NCBI GenBank assembly: GCA_017992055.1
Contig: JAGOPK010000001.1
Location: 496,001 to 560,000, forward strand
DNA: 64,000 bases
Reading direction: 5' to 3'
DNA from: Burkholderiaceae bacterium
Lineage (GTDB): Bacteria; Pseudomonadota; Gammaproteobacteria; Burkholderiales; Burkholderiaceae_C
Below, one piece after another: positions 8,729-16,098 of the stretch (the stretch's first letter is position 1; each line of letters begins with the position of its first letter). The notes under the pieces are model-generated. The model made no database searches. It had not been told where the DNA came from and saw only the letters and a program-made list of their open reading frames with translations. Position numbers and translations under genes: made by a program.

Positions 8729-8745
8729 CTGGCACGATGAGTGCT
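8729..8745 (+). promoter_or_regulatory. sigma-54 (-24/-12) promoter for the PEP-CTERM gene
   Basis: The sequence CTGGCACG-ATGA-GTGCT matches the RpoN consensus YTGGCACG-N4-TTGCW with one mismatch (G for the first T of the -12 element). The invariant GG is at 8731-8732 and the GC at 8743-8744, with the correct spacing. Transcription would begin near 8756, giving a leader of about 64 bases to the ATG at 8820. It sits in the only gene-free stretch longer than 300 bases (8461-8819), between the divergent prsT and PEP-CTERM genes. The rest of that stretch is AT-richer. It shows only a loose GTC-N9-GAC element near 8660, not a convincing activator site. PEP-CTERM genes are known to be RpoN/PrsR-dependent in Zoogloea. 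Confidence 0.8.
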
Positions 8746-8819
8746 TGATATTCTTCGGACTTGTTGGATGTCGGGCGTGTCGCCCGCCAAATCGGTCAAC
8801 CTTCGGTTCGGAGTTAATC

Positions 8820-9806
8820 ATGAAGAAGCACTTTGCAACGCTGTTGACGGCGATGGCGCTGGCGGTTCCGCTCGCATCGCAGGCGACGGTTACTTTCTCT
8901 TTCAACCCCAACGGTACAGGTGCTGCTGGTGCGCTGTCGCTGGATCAGCTGGATCCGTCGGCTGGCAGTGCCCTGTCCGTCGGTGGCAACCCGGTCGGCG
9001 GGGTCGGCTTGGGTGAGACCTACAAGCTGCTGTACCAAGCGAACATGGGTACCGGTGCTTTTGAAGGTACGCCTATCAATCTGGGTGGCAAGCTGTTTAC
9101 GGTTGTGATCGGCTTTGAAGAGACGGTGAGCGGCGCGTCCGCCAGTGCGAACGCCGCCACGGTGAGTTTCGAACTTGCTGCCGGCACCGGTGCCAGCCGG
9201 ACGTCAGACAACTTCTTCTACGTTTACGCCAACACTGGTGGCAACGCGCTCGCAGGCACGGGCTTCACCAGTGGCAGCCTGATCATGTCGGGCTATGTGT
9301 CCGCAGTGACGTCGAGCAGCTTCACGCTGAACACGCCGGCCAACAACACTGCAGGTGCTTGCTCTGGCGGCGGTACGCCCTTGACCCGTCCGCTGGATTG
9401 CGCGGGTGCTGACGACTGGGCTGGTACCCGTACGCTGGTTGGGTCGGGCGCCACCGACATTGAGCTGACGATCGACTTCGTCAATTCCGGCTACTTCCCG
9501 GACCTGACGCCCTCCGGCACGATGACCTTTGGTTTCACCAACTCCAGTCTGGTTGATCCGTTCCGTCAGGTGAACCCGTCGAAGGCGTTCAGCACGGACG
9601 GCATTGCCAACGGGAACCATGCGACCAACGTCGGCCCGGTCAATGGCTTCAACACCAACCCGTCTGGCGGCCAAGCGTATGACTTTATCTTCCAGGCCGA
9701 TGCCAATATTTCGTTTGACCGCGAGGTTCCTGAGCCGGGTTCGCTGGCCCTGATCGGTTTGGCGCTTGGCGCCGCGGGCATGATCGGCCGCCGCCGTATT
9801 CGCTAA
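8820..9806 (+). CDS. PEP-CTERM sorting-domain protein, PepA-like (flocculation-associated type)
   Basis: A 328-residue exported protein. It has a Sec signal peptide (about 1-23, cleavage after ASQA), a beta-rich Ser/Thr/Gly/Asn body, and a C-terminal exosortase signal made of VPEPGSLALIG, a TM helix and the basic tail RRRIR. Body motifs (YKLLYQANMGTG, SGSLIMSGYV, YFPDL, VDPFRQVNPS, FIFQADANISF) resemble, from memory, the PepA flocculation protein family. Two Cys (about 180 and 193) could form a disulfide. The start is ATG 8820 with GGAG seven bases upstream. XrtA (23159-24721) is the obvious processing enzyme. The gene has its own sigma-54 promoter and terminator, so it is monocistronic. The subfamily should be confirmed by alignment. 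Confidence 0.92.
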   Translation: MKKHFATLLTAMALAVPLASQATVTFSFNPNGTGAAGALSLDQLDPSAGSALSVGGNPVGGVGLGETYKLLYQANMGTGAFEGTPINLGGKLFTVVIGFEETVSGASASANAATVSFELAAGTGASRTSDNFFYVYANTGGNALAGTGFTSGSLIMSGYVSAVTSSSFTLNTPANNTAGACSGGGTPLTRPLDCAGADDWAGTRTLVGSGATDIELTIDFVNSGYFPDLTPSGTMTFGFTNSSLVDPFRQVNPSKAFSTDGIANGNHATNVGPVNGFNTNPSGGQAYDFIFQADANISFDREVPEPGSLALIGLALGAAGMIGRRRIR

Positions 9807-9848
9807 TTGCTGACAGAGCCGCCCCATCTTCTTGGGGGCAATGAAACA

Positions 9849-9872
9849 GGGAGCTTCGGCTCCCTTCTTTTT
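9849..9872 (+). terminator. rho-independent terminator after the PEP-CTERM gene
   Basis: A perfect 6-bp stem GGGAGC / GCTCCC closes on the stable tetraloop TTCG and is followed by TTCTTTTT. It begins 43 bases after the PEP-CTERM stop codon and is the clearest intrinsic terminator in the window. It would insulate this gene from the convergent GMC oxidoreductase gene. Confidence 0.92.
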
Positions 9873-9939
9873 GGGGTCTTCTCGTCTGAGCGCCCTCGAT
9901 CTCGCAGCGACAGTGGGCGTTCTAGGGGCGGTCGTTCTG

Positions 9940-11565
9940 CTACAGCGACGCCGCAACGCGCAGCGCATTTGCCGCGATAGTGAGGCTCGGGTTAGTGCCG
10001 CCGCTGGACGGGAAAAAGGATCCGTCTATCACCCACAGGTTGCCTACGTCGTGGGTCCGGCAGTGCGCCGTGAGAACCGACGTTGCGGGACTCAGTCCGG
10101 CTCTTGCGGTGCCGCAGGCGTGGGCGATACGCTGGTTGTTCTCGGCCTGCTTTAAGAGGCTTACCCCATGTGGTGCAAGGGCTTTCCGCATCCTGCTTCG
10201 CATGATCTGCAATCGAGGCAGATCGCCAGGGGGCAGTCGGTAGTGGATGCGCAAGCGGTCATCGCCATTGCACGCAGGGAGCACTCGATTGCTGGCTTGG
10301 GCGGTATCTTCGAGCGTTGCTGCCAGCAGCAGTCGTTGCTCAAATTGGCGGTCAACGATCTTGGCCAGCAGACCTTCCATGGGCTGTAGAACCGATCCGA
10401 CCCAGTGCCCCAGGGCAGCTTGTGCAGAGTTACGCAGATCCGTCGCGACGACTGTTCCAGGAGGCAGTTTGCCGAACGACTGGACGGAGCCGAGCTTGAC
10501 GCCATCGCGGTCATACCAGTCGTTGAAGGCAAGTTGCTTTTGTCGCAAGTCGTCCGGCGGACAGGCTTGTGGCGGTAGAGGTACGGCGTACAGGTCAATG
10601 GCATGCCGCATCAGGTTGCGGCCCACCAGCCCGGACCGATTGGCGAGCCCGGAGGGCGCCTGCTCGCTCGCGGACCGCATCAGGATGTGTGGGGTGACCA
10701 GCGCGCCTGCGGCCAAAGCGACGTTTCGGCACAGCAGTTGGTGGCTGAGGCCTTGCGAATCGACGAGCTCAACCGCCCGCACTTCTGGCCCATTCGCATG
10801 CAGGCGTTGGACGGTGCATCCCGTCAACAGCCTCGCTCCATGGTCCCGGAGTGCGGGCATAAGGCATTGCGATGCAGCATCGCGTTTGCACGGATGCGGG
10901 CAAAGTACGCCTTGGCAGCCTTCGCATTGGCTGAGCAAAGCGCAGGCCACCGGTACCCGGTAGGGGTGCAATCCCTGGGCATCAAGATGCTCGCGTAGCC
11001 AACGATGCTCGCGGTTCAGGGTGGGGCTGTCACTGGGTGAATCTTGGGCCACTGACTCCTGCCGCAGTGGATCGCGTTCTCCCTGAACACCGTAGAGGCG
11101 CTCTGCCGCAATGTAGTACGGAAGCAGTTCGTCATAGTCGAAGGGCCAGCGGGCGCGGGCCAGCCCGTCCCCTTCGAAGTCGCTCGGGAAGAATCGCTCC
11201 ATCACCATGCCATAAAGAGCGCTGGAGCCGCCTGTCCCGGATCCGATAAAGGGCGTGAAGGGTCTCGGCTTGGCGGTGCTCTGGTCGTGCAGGATCTCGC
11301 TCCATCGGCCGCTGCGTCGCAATAGATCCGCGCGGGCGGATGGATCGGCGGTGAAACGGGAGTCCTCTTCGGGGTATCGGCTCGCTATACGCAGCGAGTT
11401 CCCGTGGGTTGCGAAGCCCCGCTCGACGAACAGCACTGAATGACCCTTGCGGGCCAGCGCATGGCCGAAGGTTGCCCCGCCCGGCCCTGTTCCAACCACT
11501 ACCCAGTCCCAGTGATGGCCCGAGGCCTCGATAACCGACAACTGTTCGGGCAGTGTGGCGGTCAT
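9940..11565 (-). CDS. GMC-family FAD-dependent oxidoreductase
   Basis: A 541-residue flavoprotein with an N-terminal dinucleotide-binding motif GTGPGGATFGHALARKG (about residues 24-40), an acidic ribose-binding Glu (FVERG) and a C-terminal GMC segment IDGSFFPSSGGTNPSLTIA. A Cys-rich insert lies at about 215-245 (CALLSQCEGCQGVLCPHPC then CKRDAASQC region), recalling the Cys-rich loop of long-chain alcohol/sterol-oxidase-like GMC enzymes. The start is ATG 11565, because the in-frame upstream extension lies inside the preceding gene. It is the last gene of a three-gene operon with ThiF-like and nitroreductase-like proteins. It probably oxidises an alcohol of unknown identity. Confidence 0.82.
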   Translation of the reverse strand: MTATLPEQLSVIEASGHHWDWVVVGTGPGGATFGHALARKGHSVLFVERGFATHGNSLRIASRYPEEDSRFTADPSARADLLRRSGRWSEILHDQSTAKPRPFTPFIGSGTGGSSALYGMVMERFFPSDFEGDGLARARWPFDYDELLPYYIAAERLYGVQGERDPLRQESVAQDSPSDSPTLNREHRWLREHLDAQGLHPYRVPVACALLSQCEGCQGVLCPHPCKRDAASQCLMPALRDHGARLLTGCTVQRLHANGPEVRAVELVDSQGLSHQLLCRNVALAAGALVTPHILMRSASEQAPSGLANRSGLVGRNLMRHAIDLYAVPLPPQACPPDDLRQKQLAFNDWYDRDGVKLGSVQSFGKLPPGTVVATDLRNSAQAALGHWVGSVLQPMEGLLAKIVDRQFEQRLLLAATLEDTAQASNRVLPACNGDDRLRIHYRLPPGDLPRLQIMRSRMRKALAPHGVSLLKQAENNQRIAHACGTARAGLSPATSVLTAHCRTHDVGNLWVIDGSFFPSSGGTNPSLTIAANALRVAASL

Positions 11566-11570
11566 TGGCG

Positions 11571-12638
11571 TCACCTCAGCAGCTCGTCCAGCGGCCGACG
11601 CAGGGAGCGGGCTGCCGTCTGCGGAGCATGGCCAATCCGGCCGATCCACACCGCGCGGGGCGCTAGGTCACCCATCAGCTGCCGTCCGCCCTCCTCGATA
11701 GATCGGGCCAGTGCCTCGCAGGTCGGGATGGAGGAGAAGCGCCGCCCTTCGCGTACGTAACGCGAAAAGACCAGCGGTGTTACGGCTGGCTGATGCACCA
11801 GCCCCAGGGTAGTGGCGCAAAGCCATACACGCTGTATGGCACGGCCGGCGTTCACGTAGTCCATCAGGTACTGTGGCGGCCTCTCGGCGGCCAGTACGAA
11901 GTGGGCCGCACAGCGTAGGGCTGGCAGCAGATCCATTTCGAGCCGAGGCGTCAGCGTGCCTCCCATCCAGCGGTTCATGAAGGCGATACGGTCCCAGCTG
12001 ACCATCGCCCAGCGCATCAATTTCAGAGTGGCGGCGGAGGCTCCCAATGCCTGGTCTGGCAGGCGTATGTTGCTCCAGCGCGCATGCCAGTCGATGATGT
12101 TTCGGTGCGTCTCGAACGCTTCGGGCAGCGTCAGCCGCAGCCCGGCATTGCGCCATAGATAGCGGGCCCAGGCCCAGCGTGCGGTCATGCTCTCGTACCA
12201 GCGCAAGGTCCAGCCGTCACCGGCTGCATCCTGCATTGCCCGCTTCTGTAGGGCGCTGAGAGGCTGGGTGGTGTACGGAAAGCGGTTCACCGAGCGGCGC
12301 GGCACGGCGGCCAGCCAGGGGCTGGGCTGTGTGGCCGAGTCGGGCGTGAGATCGACCTCGAGGCGGGGCTGCGTTTCCGGGGATCGCTCGTCATGGCGCA
12401 CATTGAGCGATAGGCCATGACGGCTGGCCGCGATAGCCGCAGTCTCGACCATGGCGCCGATGGAGATTTGACTGGGGCGGCCGTCCAGGTCGTAGACGCA
12501 ATGCTCTCTGGTGTCATGGCCGTGGATCCGGAAACTGAGCGGGCCGGTCCGTTCGAAGCGCCATGGCTGGGTGTTGTCTCCACTGGGGGACCAGCGGGCG
12601 AACTCCAGCACTTCGCGAACTGGATCGGCGGTGATCAT
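11571..12638 (-). CDS. nitroreductase-like flavoprotein paired with a ThiF-like protein
   Basis: A 355-residue protein that begins with the nitroreductase hallmark VREVLEFARWSPSGDNTQPW (FMN-binding helix and loop). Later segments (PRRSVNRFPY near residue 125, GRAIQRVWLCATTLG near 285) fit the family. It is longer than stand-alone nitroreductases (about 200 residues) and matches, from memory, the nitroreductase half of ThiF-nitroreductase fusions such as mycobacterial Rv1355c. I chose ATG 12638, five bases after the stop of the ThiF-like gene with GGAG upstream. ATG 12686 is an alternative that overlaps that gene. Substrate unknown. Confidence 0.7.
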   Translation of the reverse strand: MITADPVREVLEFARWSPSGDNTQPWRFERTGPLSFRIHGHDTREHCVYDLDGRPSQISIGAMVETAAIAASRHGLSLNVRHDERSPETQPRLEVDLTPDSATQPSPWLAAVPRRSVNRFPYTTQPLSALQKRAMQDAAGDGWTLRWYESMTARWAWARYLWRNAGLRLTLPEAFETHRNIIDWHARWSNIRLPDQALGASAATLKLMRWAMVSWDRIAFMNRWMGGTLTPRLEMDLLPALRCAAHFVLAAERPPQYLMDYVNAGRAIQRVWLCATTLGLVHQPAVTPLVFSRYVREGRRFSSIPTCEALARSIEEGGRQLMGDLAPRAVWIGRIGHAPQTAARSLRRPLDELLR

Positions 12639-12642
12639 GTTT

Positions 12643-13551
12643 TCAATCTCCACGCGGTTGCATCGCCGCAAACTGCCGACGGCCAACGGCCAGGGTCAGG
12701 CGCTGCAGCCAGTTGCGATGACCGCCGGGCCGCCAGGTGCGCACCAGCTTGCCCAGGTAGGCATCAAATTGAAGTCCACGCGGGGCAGCAGTCACCGGGC
12801 CGCGGGCCAGCAGCACTTTCAGGGCTTCGGTGGCGGCCACGCCGGCACAGATCTGGCAAGCCATGCCGGTTGACGGGCCACGTCGCTGGGCCAGGTCGAC
12901 GGCGCGGGGGTCGACGAGATAGGCGCGGTGCAAAAAGGCCGGCGCCAGGCCGATCGCGAAGCGCAGGGCTTTCTCGTGTTCGGGGTGATCGCCCCAGCCG
13001 AAGTAGTCATCGAAGCTCATGCCGCCGGGCATGAACGTCAGCAGGGCTGCGCCCATGCCCAGCGGAGCCGCGGTGATCGCCGGGATGCCGCGGGCGGCAC
13101 AGGCGGCAAACACCGCCTGGCGGGCGTCGAAGGCAAAGAAGTCCAGGCCGTCCACATACAGATCCACGCCATCGAGGAATTGCTCGATGTTGCTCGACGA
13201 CACCCCAGCGGGAAACTTCTGGATGTCGAGCTCTGGATTGATGTCGGCCGCCTGATGCGCCATCACCTCCAGCTTGGGCTGATCCAGTGTCGACATCATC
13301 GCGCCAGCCTGGCGATTGAAGTTCGGCAGGTCGAAGCGGTCGAAGTCGGCGATGTGGAAGGCGCCGATGCCAAGGCGCGCCAGGGTCAGCAGATGCACTC
13401 CTCCCACGCCGCCCATGCCGGCGATGGCCACGCGCTTCAGGCGCAGGATGGCTTGCTCATGCTCGGCCAGCCAGCCGATGTTGCGTGAGAAGGCTGCCCC
13501 GTAGTCGAACCCACGCGCAGGCGTCACCATGCGGGCGATCCGTTCCAGCAT
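12643..13551 (-). CDS. ThiF/MoeB/HesA-family E1-like adenylyltransferase
   Basis: A 302-residue protein with an N-terminal Rossmann ATP-binding loop IAGMGGVGGVHLLTLARLGIG (first half near residues 43-62, one residue omitted here at each end), the acidic strand IADFDRFDLPNFNRQ and a later segment STGMACQICAGVAATEALK that resembles the metal/Cys region of E1-like enzymes. E1-like proteins adenylate a C-terminal carboxylate of a protein or peptide. No ubiquitin-like or sulfur-carrier partner (ending GG) is visible nearby. ATG 13530 is an alternative start. It leads a three-gene operon with the nitroreductase-like and GMC oxidoreductase genes, which suggests a modification pathway of unknown product. 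Confidence 0.75.
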   Translation of the reverse strand: MLERIARMVTPARGFDYGAAFSRNIGWLAEHEQAILRLKRVAIAGMGGVGGVHLLTLARLGIGAFHIADFDRFDLPNFNRQAGAMMSTLDQPKLEVMAHQAADINPELDIQKFPAGVSSSNIEQFLDGVDLYVDGLDFFAFDARQAVFAACAARGIPAITAAPLGMGAALLTFMPGGMSFDDYFGWGDHPEHEKALRFAIGLAPAFLHRAYLVDPRAVDLAQRRGPSTGMACQICAGVAATEALKVLLARGPVTAAPRGLQFDAYLGKLVRTWRPGGHRNWLQRLTLAVGRRQFAAMQPRGD

Positions 13552-13613
13552 CGGCCATGTCCACGCCGCATGCGTGACAAATGCGGAGCTTGCGGCCGGT
13601 TGGAGCGACTGGC

Positions 13614-13628
13614 GCCGACGGAGTCGGC
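13614..13628. repeat. short perfect inverted repeat in the divergent promoter region
   Basis: GCCGAC-GGA-GTCGGC is a 6-bp perfect inverted repeat with a 3-base centre. It lies 62 bases upstream of the ThiF-like start and about 155 bases upstream of the EPS operon start. It may be an operator or an RNA hairpin. No T-run follows, so it is not an intrinsic terminator. I found no clear sigma-70 elements in 13552-13784. Confidence 0.4.
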
Positions 13629-13710
13629 CTGCCGATGTGACATGATCTCAATCTCGAAGAGGGTGTTGCTGCCCTGGCCCGCGTGCGCCACATGGCGTCT
13701 GAAGCGGGCG

Positions 13711-13726
13711 TGGCGCCAAGGCGCCT
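13711..13726. repeat. two adjacent 8-bp palindromes upstream of the EPS operon
   Basis: TGGCGCCA is followed directly by AGGCGCCT. Both are perfect palindromes sharing the GGCGCC core. They lie about 60 bases upstream of the first EPS gene and could be a tandem operator. If the EPS lipoprotein started at the upstream in-frame ATG 13683 they would be coding instead, but that start is unlikely. Confidence 0.35.
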
Positions 13727-13784
13727 GCGCCTGCGTCGGCTTGAGCTGAACTGTCTCACAACCAAGCAAGAGGATAACAAGGTG

Positions 13785-14417
13785 ATGGATCAAATCGGCA
13801 AGACGTTGCGCGGTCGGCTCGGCTTGTTCCTGGTCTCTCTGGCGGGCTTGGTGCTGGGCGGTTGTGCATTGACGCCTCCCCACCCCGTGGTGCCGGCGTC
13901 GGCGTCCGTTCAGGACTACACCTACGTGATCGGTGCCGGTGATGCGCTGAACATCATCGTCTGGCGCAATCCGGAGCTGTCGATGTCGGTGCCGGTGCGT
14001 CCGGACGGCAAGATCGCCTCGCCGCTGGTCGAGGAACTGGTGGCCCAGGGCAAGACCTCCACCCAGCTGGCGCGCGACATCGAGCAGCACCTGGGCAAGT
14101 ACGTGCGCGATCCGGTGGTCACGGTGCTGGTGACCGGCTTCGTCGGTCCTTACAGCGAGCAGATCCGGGTGGTCGGCGAGGCGGCCAGGCCGCAGTTCCT
14201 CAGCTACAAGAAGAACATGACCCTGCTCGACGTGATGATCGTGGTCGGCGGGCTGACCGATTTCGCCGATGGAAACCGCGCCACCATCCTGCGCACCAGC
14301 GAGGGCAACAAGCAGTACTCGGTGAGGCTGAAGGACTTGATCAAGCGTGGTGACGTTTCGGCGAATGCCGAGGTCAAGCCGGGTGACATCCTGATCATTC
14401 CGCAGTCGATCTTCTGA
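13785..14417 (+). CDS. XrtA-associated polysaccharide export outer-membrane lipoprotein (Wza/EpsE-like)
   Basis: A 210-residue lipoprotein with signal peptide and lipobox LGGC (about Cys28). A poly-export domain follows, beginning YTYVIGAGDALNIIVWRNPEL and continuing with MSVPVRPDGKIASPLVEEL. A SLBB-like segment follows (IRVVGEAARPQFLSYKKNMT). This is the short Wza-like export protein that opens exosortase A EPS operons. GAGGA at 13770-13774 serves either GTG 13782 or ATG 13785. I report the ATG. The in-frame ATG at 13683 would add 34 Arg-rich residues before the signal peptide and is rejected. Probably part of the outer-membrane exit pore for the polymer. Confidence 0.9.
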   Translation: MDQIGKTLRGRLGLFLVSLAGLVLGGCALTPPHPVVPASASVQDYTYVIGAGDALNIIVWRNPELSMSVPVRPDGKIASPLVEELVAQGKTSTQLARDIEQHLGKYVRDPVVTVLVTGFVGPYSEQIRVVGEAARPQFLSYKKNMTLLDVMIVVGGLTDFADGNRATILRTSEGNKQYSVRLKDLIKRGDVSANAEVKPGDILIIPQSIF

Positions 14418-14465
14418 AGCGCCGCCGTGGGTGGCAAGTGCCGGGCTGAAGCCGCTGGGTGAGTC

Positions 14466-16094
14466 ATGGAAGAGTTGATCCGACAGGTGTTCTCGATCGC
14501 CCGGGGCATGTGGCGCTACCGCTGGGTGGCGTTGCTGGTGGCCTGGGTCGTTGGTGTGGTGGGCGCGGTGATGGCCTTTCGGGTGCCCGACCGCTACGAG
14601 GCGTCGGCGCGCATCTTCGTCGACACCCAGTCCATCCTGCGGCCGCTGATGGCTGGCCTGGCCGTGCAGCCCAACGTCAATGAGCAGGTGGGCATGCTCA
14701 GCCGCACGCTGATCAGCCGGCCGAACATCGAGAAGCTGGTGCGCATGGCCGACCTGGACCTGAAGTCGGGCACCAAGGCCCAGCAGGATGCGCTGGTCGA
14801 GAGCCTGATGCGCACGGTGCAGATCCGCAGTGCGGGTCGGGACAATCTCTACACCATGCACTTCAGCGACACCGACAAGGACAAGGCCAAGCGCGTCGTG
14901 CAGTCCATGGTGTCGATCTTCGTGGAGTCCAGTCTGGGGGCGACGCGCAAGGACACCGACGCGGCCAAGGTGTTCCTCGACGAGCAGATCAAGACCTACG
15001 AGAAGAAACTCGAGGAGGCCGAGGCCAGGCGCAAGGACTTCCGCATACGCAACCTCGAAACCCAGACCGAGGACGGTCGTGACGCCGCGTCTCGCTTATC
15101 GCAGATCCACCAGCAGTTGGAGACGGCTAGGCTGGAACTGCGCGAAGCGGAAAATTCGCGCGAGGCTGCCAAGCGTCAGCTGGAAGCGGAGAAGGCCGGA
15201 GCAGCGGCAGCCCTGCCCAATCTGCTGGAGCAACCCAGTGGCACTAACTCGGCCAACGCCGATCCGGTGTTCCCGACGCCTGAGATCGACGCCCGCATCG
15301 AGGCCCAGAAGCGCAACCTGGATGGTTTGCTTCAGCGCTATACCGACCAGCATCCGGACGTTGTCAATACACGTCGGCTGATCCGCGACCTGGAAGAAAG
15401 CCGCAAGCGCGAGGTCGCCGAGCGGCGTCAGCTGGCAATCGCCAACCGTGGCAAGGTGACCGCCACCAACCCCAATGCGCCGGTTTATGACCGCGCTTCA
15501 CTGGCGGTGCAGGAACTGTCGCGTGTGATGGCAACCGCCGAGGTGCAGGTGGCCGCATTGCAGGCCCGGGTAGCCGAGTATCAGAACCGCTACAGCCAGG
15601 CCCGTGCCGGCATCAAGGTCGCGCCGCAGATCGAGGCCGAGGCCTCGCAGCTGAACCGCGACTACACCATCATCAAGAAGAACTACGAGGACTTGGTGGC
15701 CCGGCGGCAGGCGGCGACGCTGTCCGGTGAGCTCGACATGGCTTCGGGTGTTGCCGACTTCCGCCTGATCGACCCACCGCGCGTATCGCCGAAGCCGGTG
15801 TCGCCCAATCGCATGCTGCTGCTGGCGATGGCGCTGGGAGCGGCGATTGCCGCGGCCCTGGCAGTGGCCTTCGGTATGAGTCAGATCCGGCCGGTGTTCA
15901 ACGACGCGTTCGAACTGCGCAACCGTTCGGGGCTGCCGCTGCTTGGCGTGGTGTCCATGGTCGCCACCGATGAGGAGCGCCGTGCCATCCGGCGAGGCAA
16001 TTTGCGGTTCGTGGCGGGGGCCGGCGGTTTCTTCGCCAGCTTTCTGGTGGCCATGGTGTCGGTGTCCGTCTTGTCGGCACGCATAGCGGGGTGA
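14466..16094 (+). CDS. XrtA-system chain-length determinant protein (Wzz/GNVR family)
   Basis: A 542-residue inner-membrane protein. TM1 (about 21-41) is followed by the Wzz domain (VPDRYEASARIFVDTQSI), a long periplasmic coiled-coil region (about 165-265 and 340-400, for example KTYEKKLEEAEARRKDFR), a GNVR-like segment (AEASQLNRDYTIIKKNYEDL) and TM helices at about 440-462 and 512-533. It lacks a fused kinase domain, and the next gene supplies that as a separate protein. Together they form the two-part Wzc-like copolymerase that sets polymer length and drives export. The Pro-rich motif before TM2 (PPRVSPKPVSPNRM) is diagnostic of the family. Confidence 0.93.
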   Translation: MEELIRQVFSIARGMWRYRWVALLVAWVVGVVGAVMAFRVPDRYEASARIFVDTQSILRPLMAGLAVQPNVNEQVGMLSRTLISRPNIEKLVRMADLDLKSGTKAQQDALVESLMRTVQIRSAGRDNLYTMHFSDTDKDKAKRVVQSMVSIFVESSLGATRKDTDAAKVFLDEQIKTYEKKLEEAEARRKDFRIRNLETQTEDGRDAASRLSQIHQQLETARLELREAENSREAAKRQLEAEKAGAAAALPNLLEQPSGTNSANADPVFPTPEIDARIEAQKRNLDGLLQRYTDQHPDVVNTRRLIRDLEESRKREVAERRQLAIANRGKVTATNPNAPVYDRASLAVQELSRVMATAEVQVAALQARVAEYQNRYSQARAGIKVAPQIEAEASQLNRDYTIIKKNYEDLVARRQAATLSGELDMASGVADFRLIDPPRVSPKPVSPNRMLLLAMALGAAIAAALAVAFGMSQIRPVFNDAFELRNRSGLPLLGVVSMVATDEERRAIRRGNLRFVAGAGGFFASFLVAMVSVSVLSARIAG

Positions 16095-16098
16095 AGCA

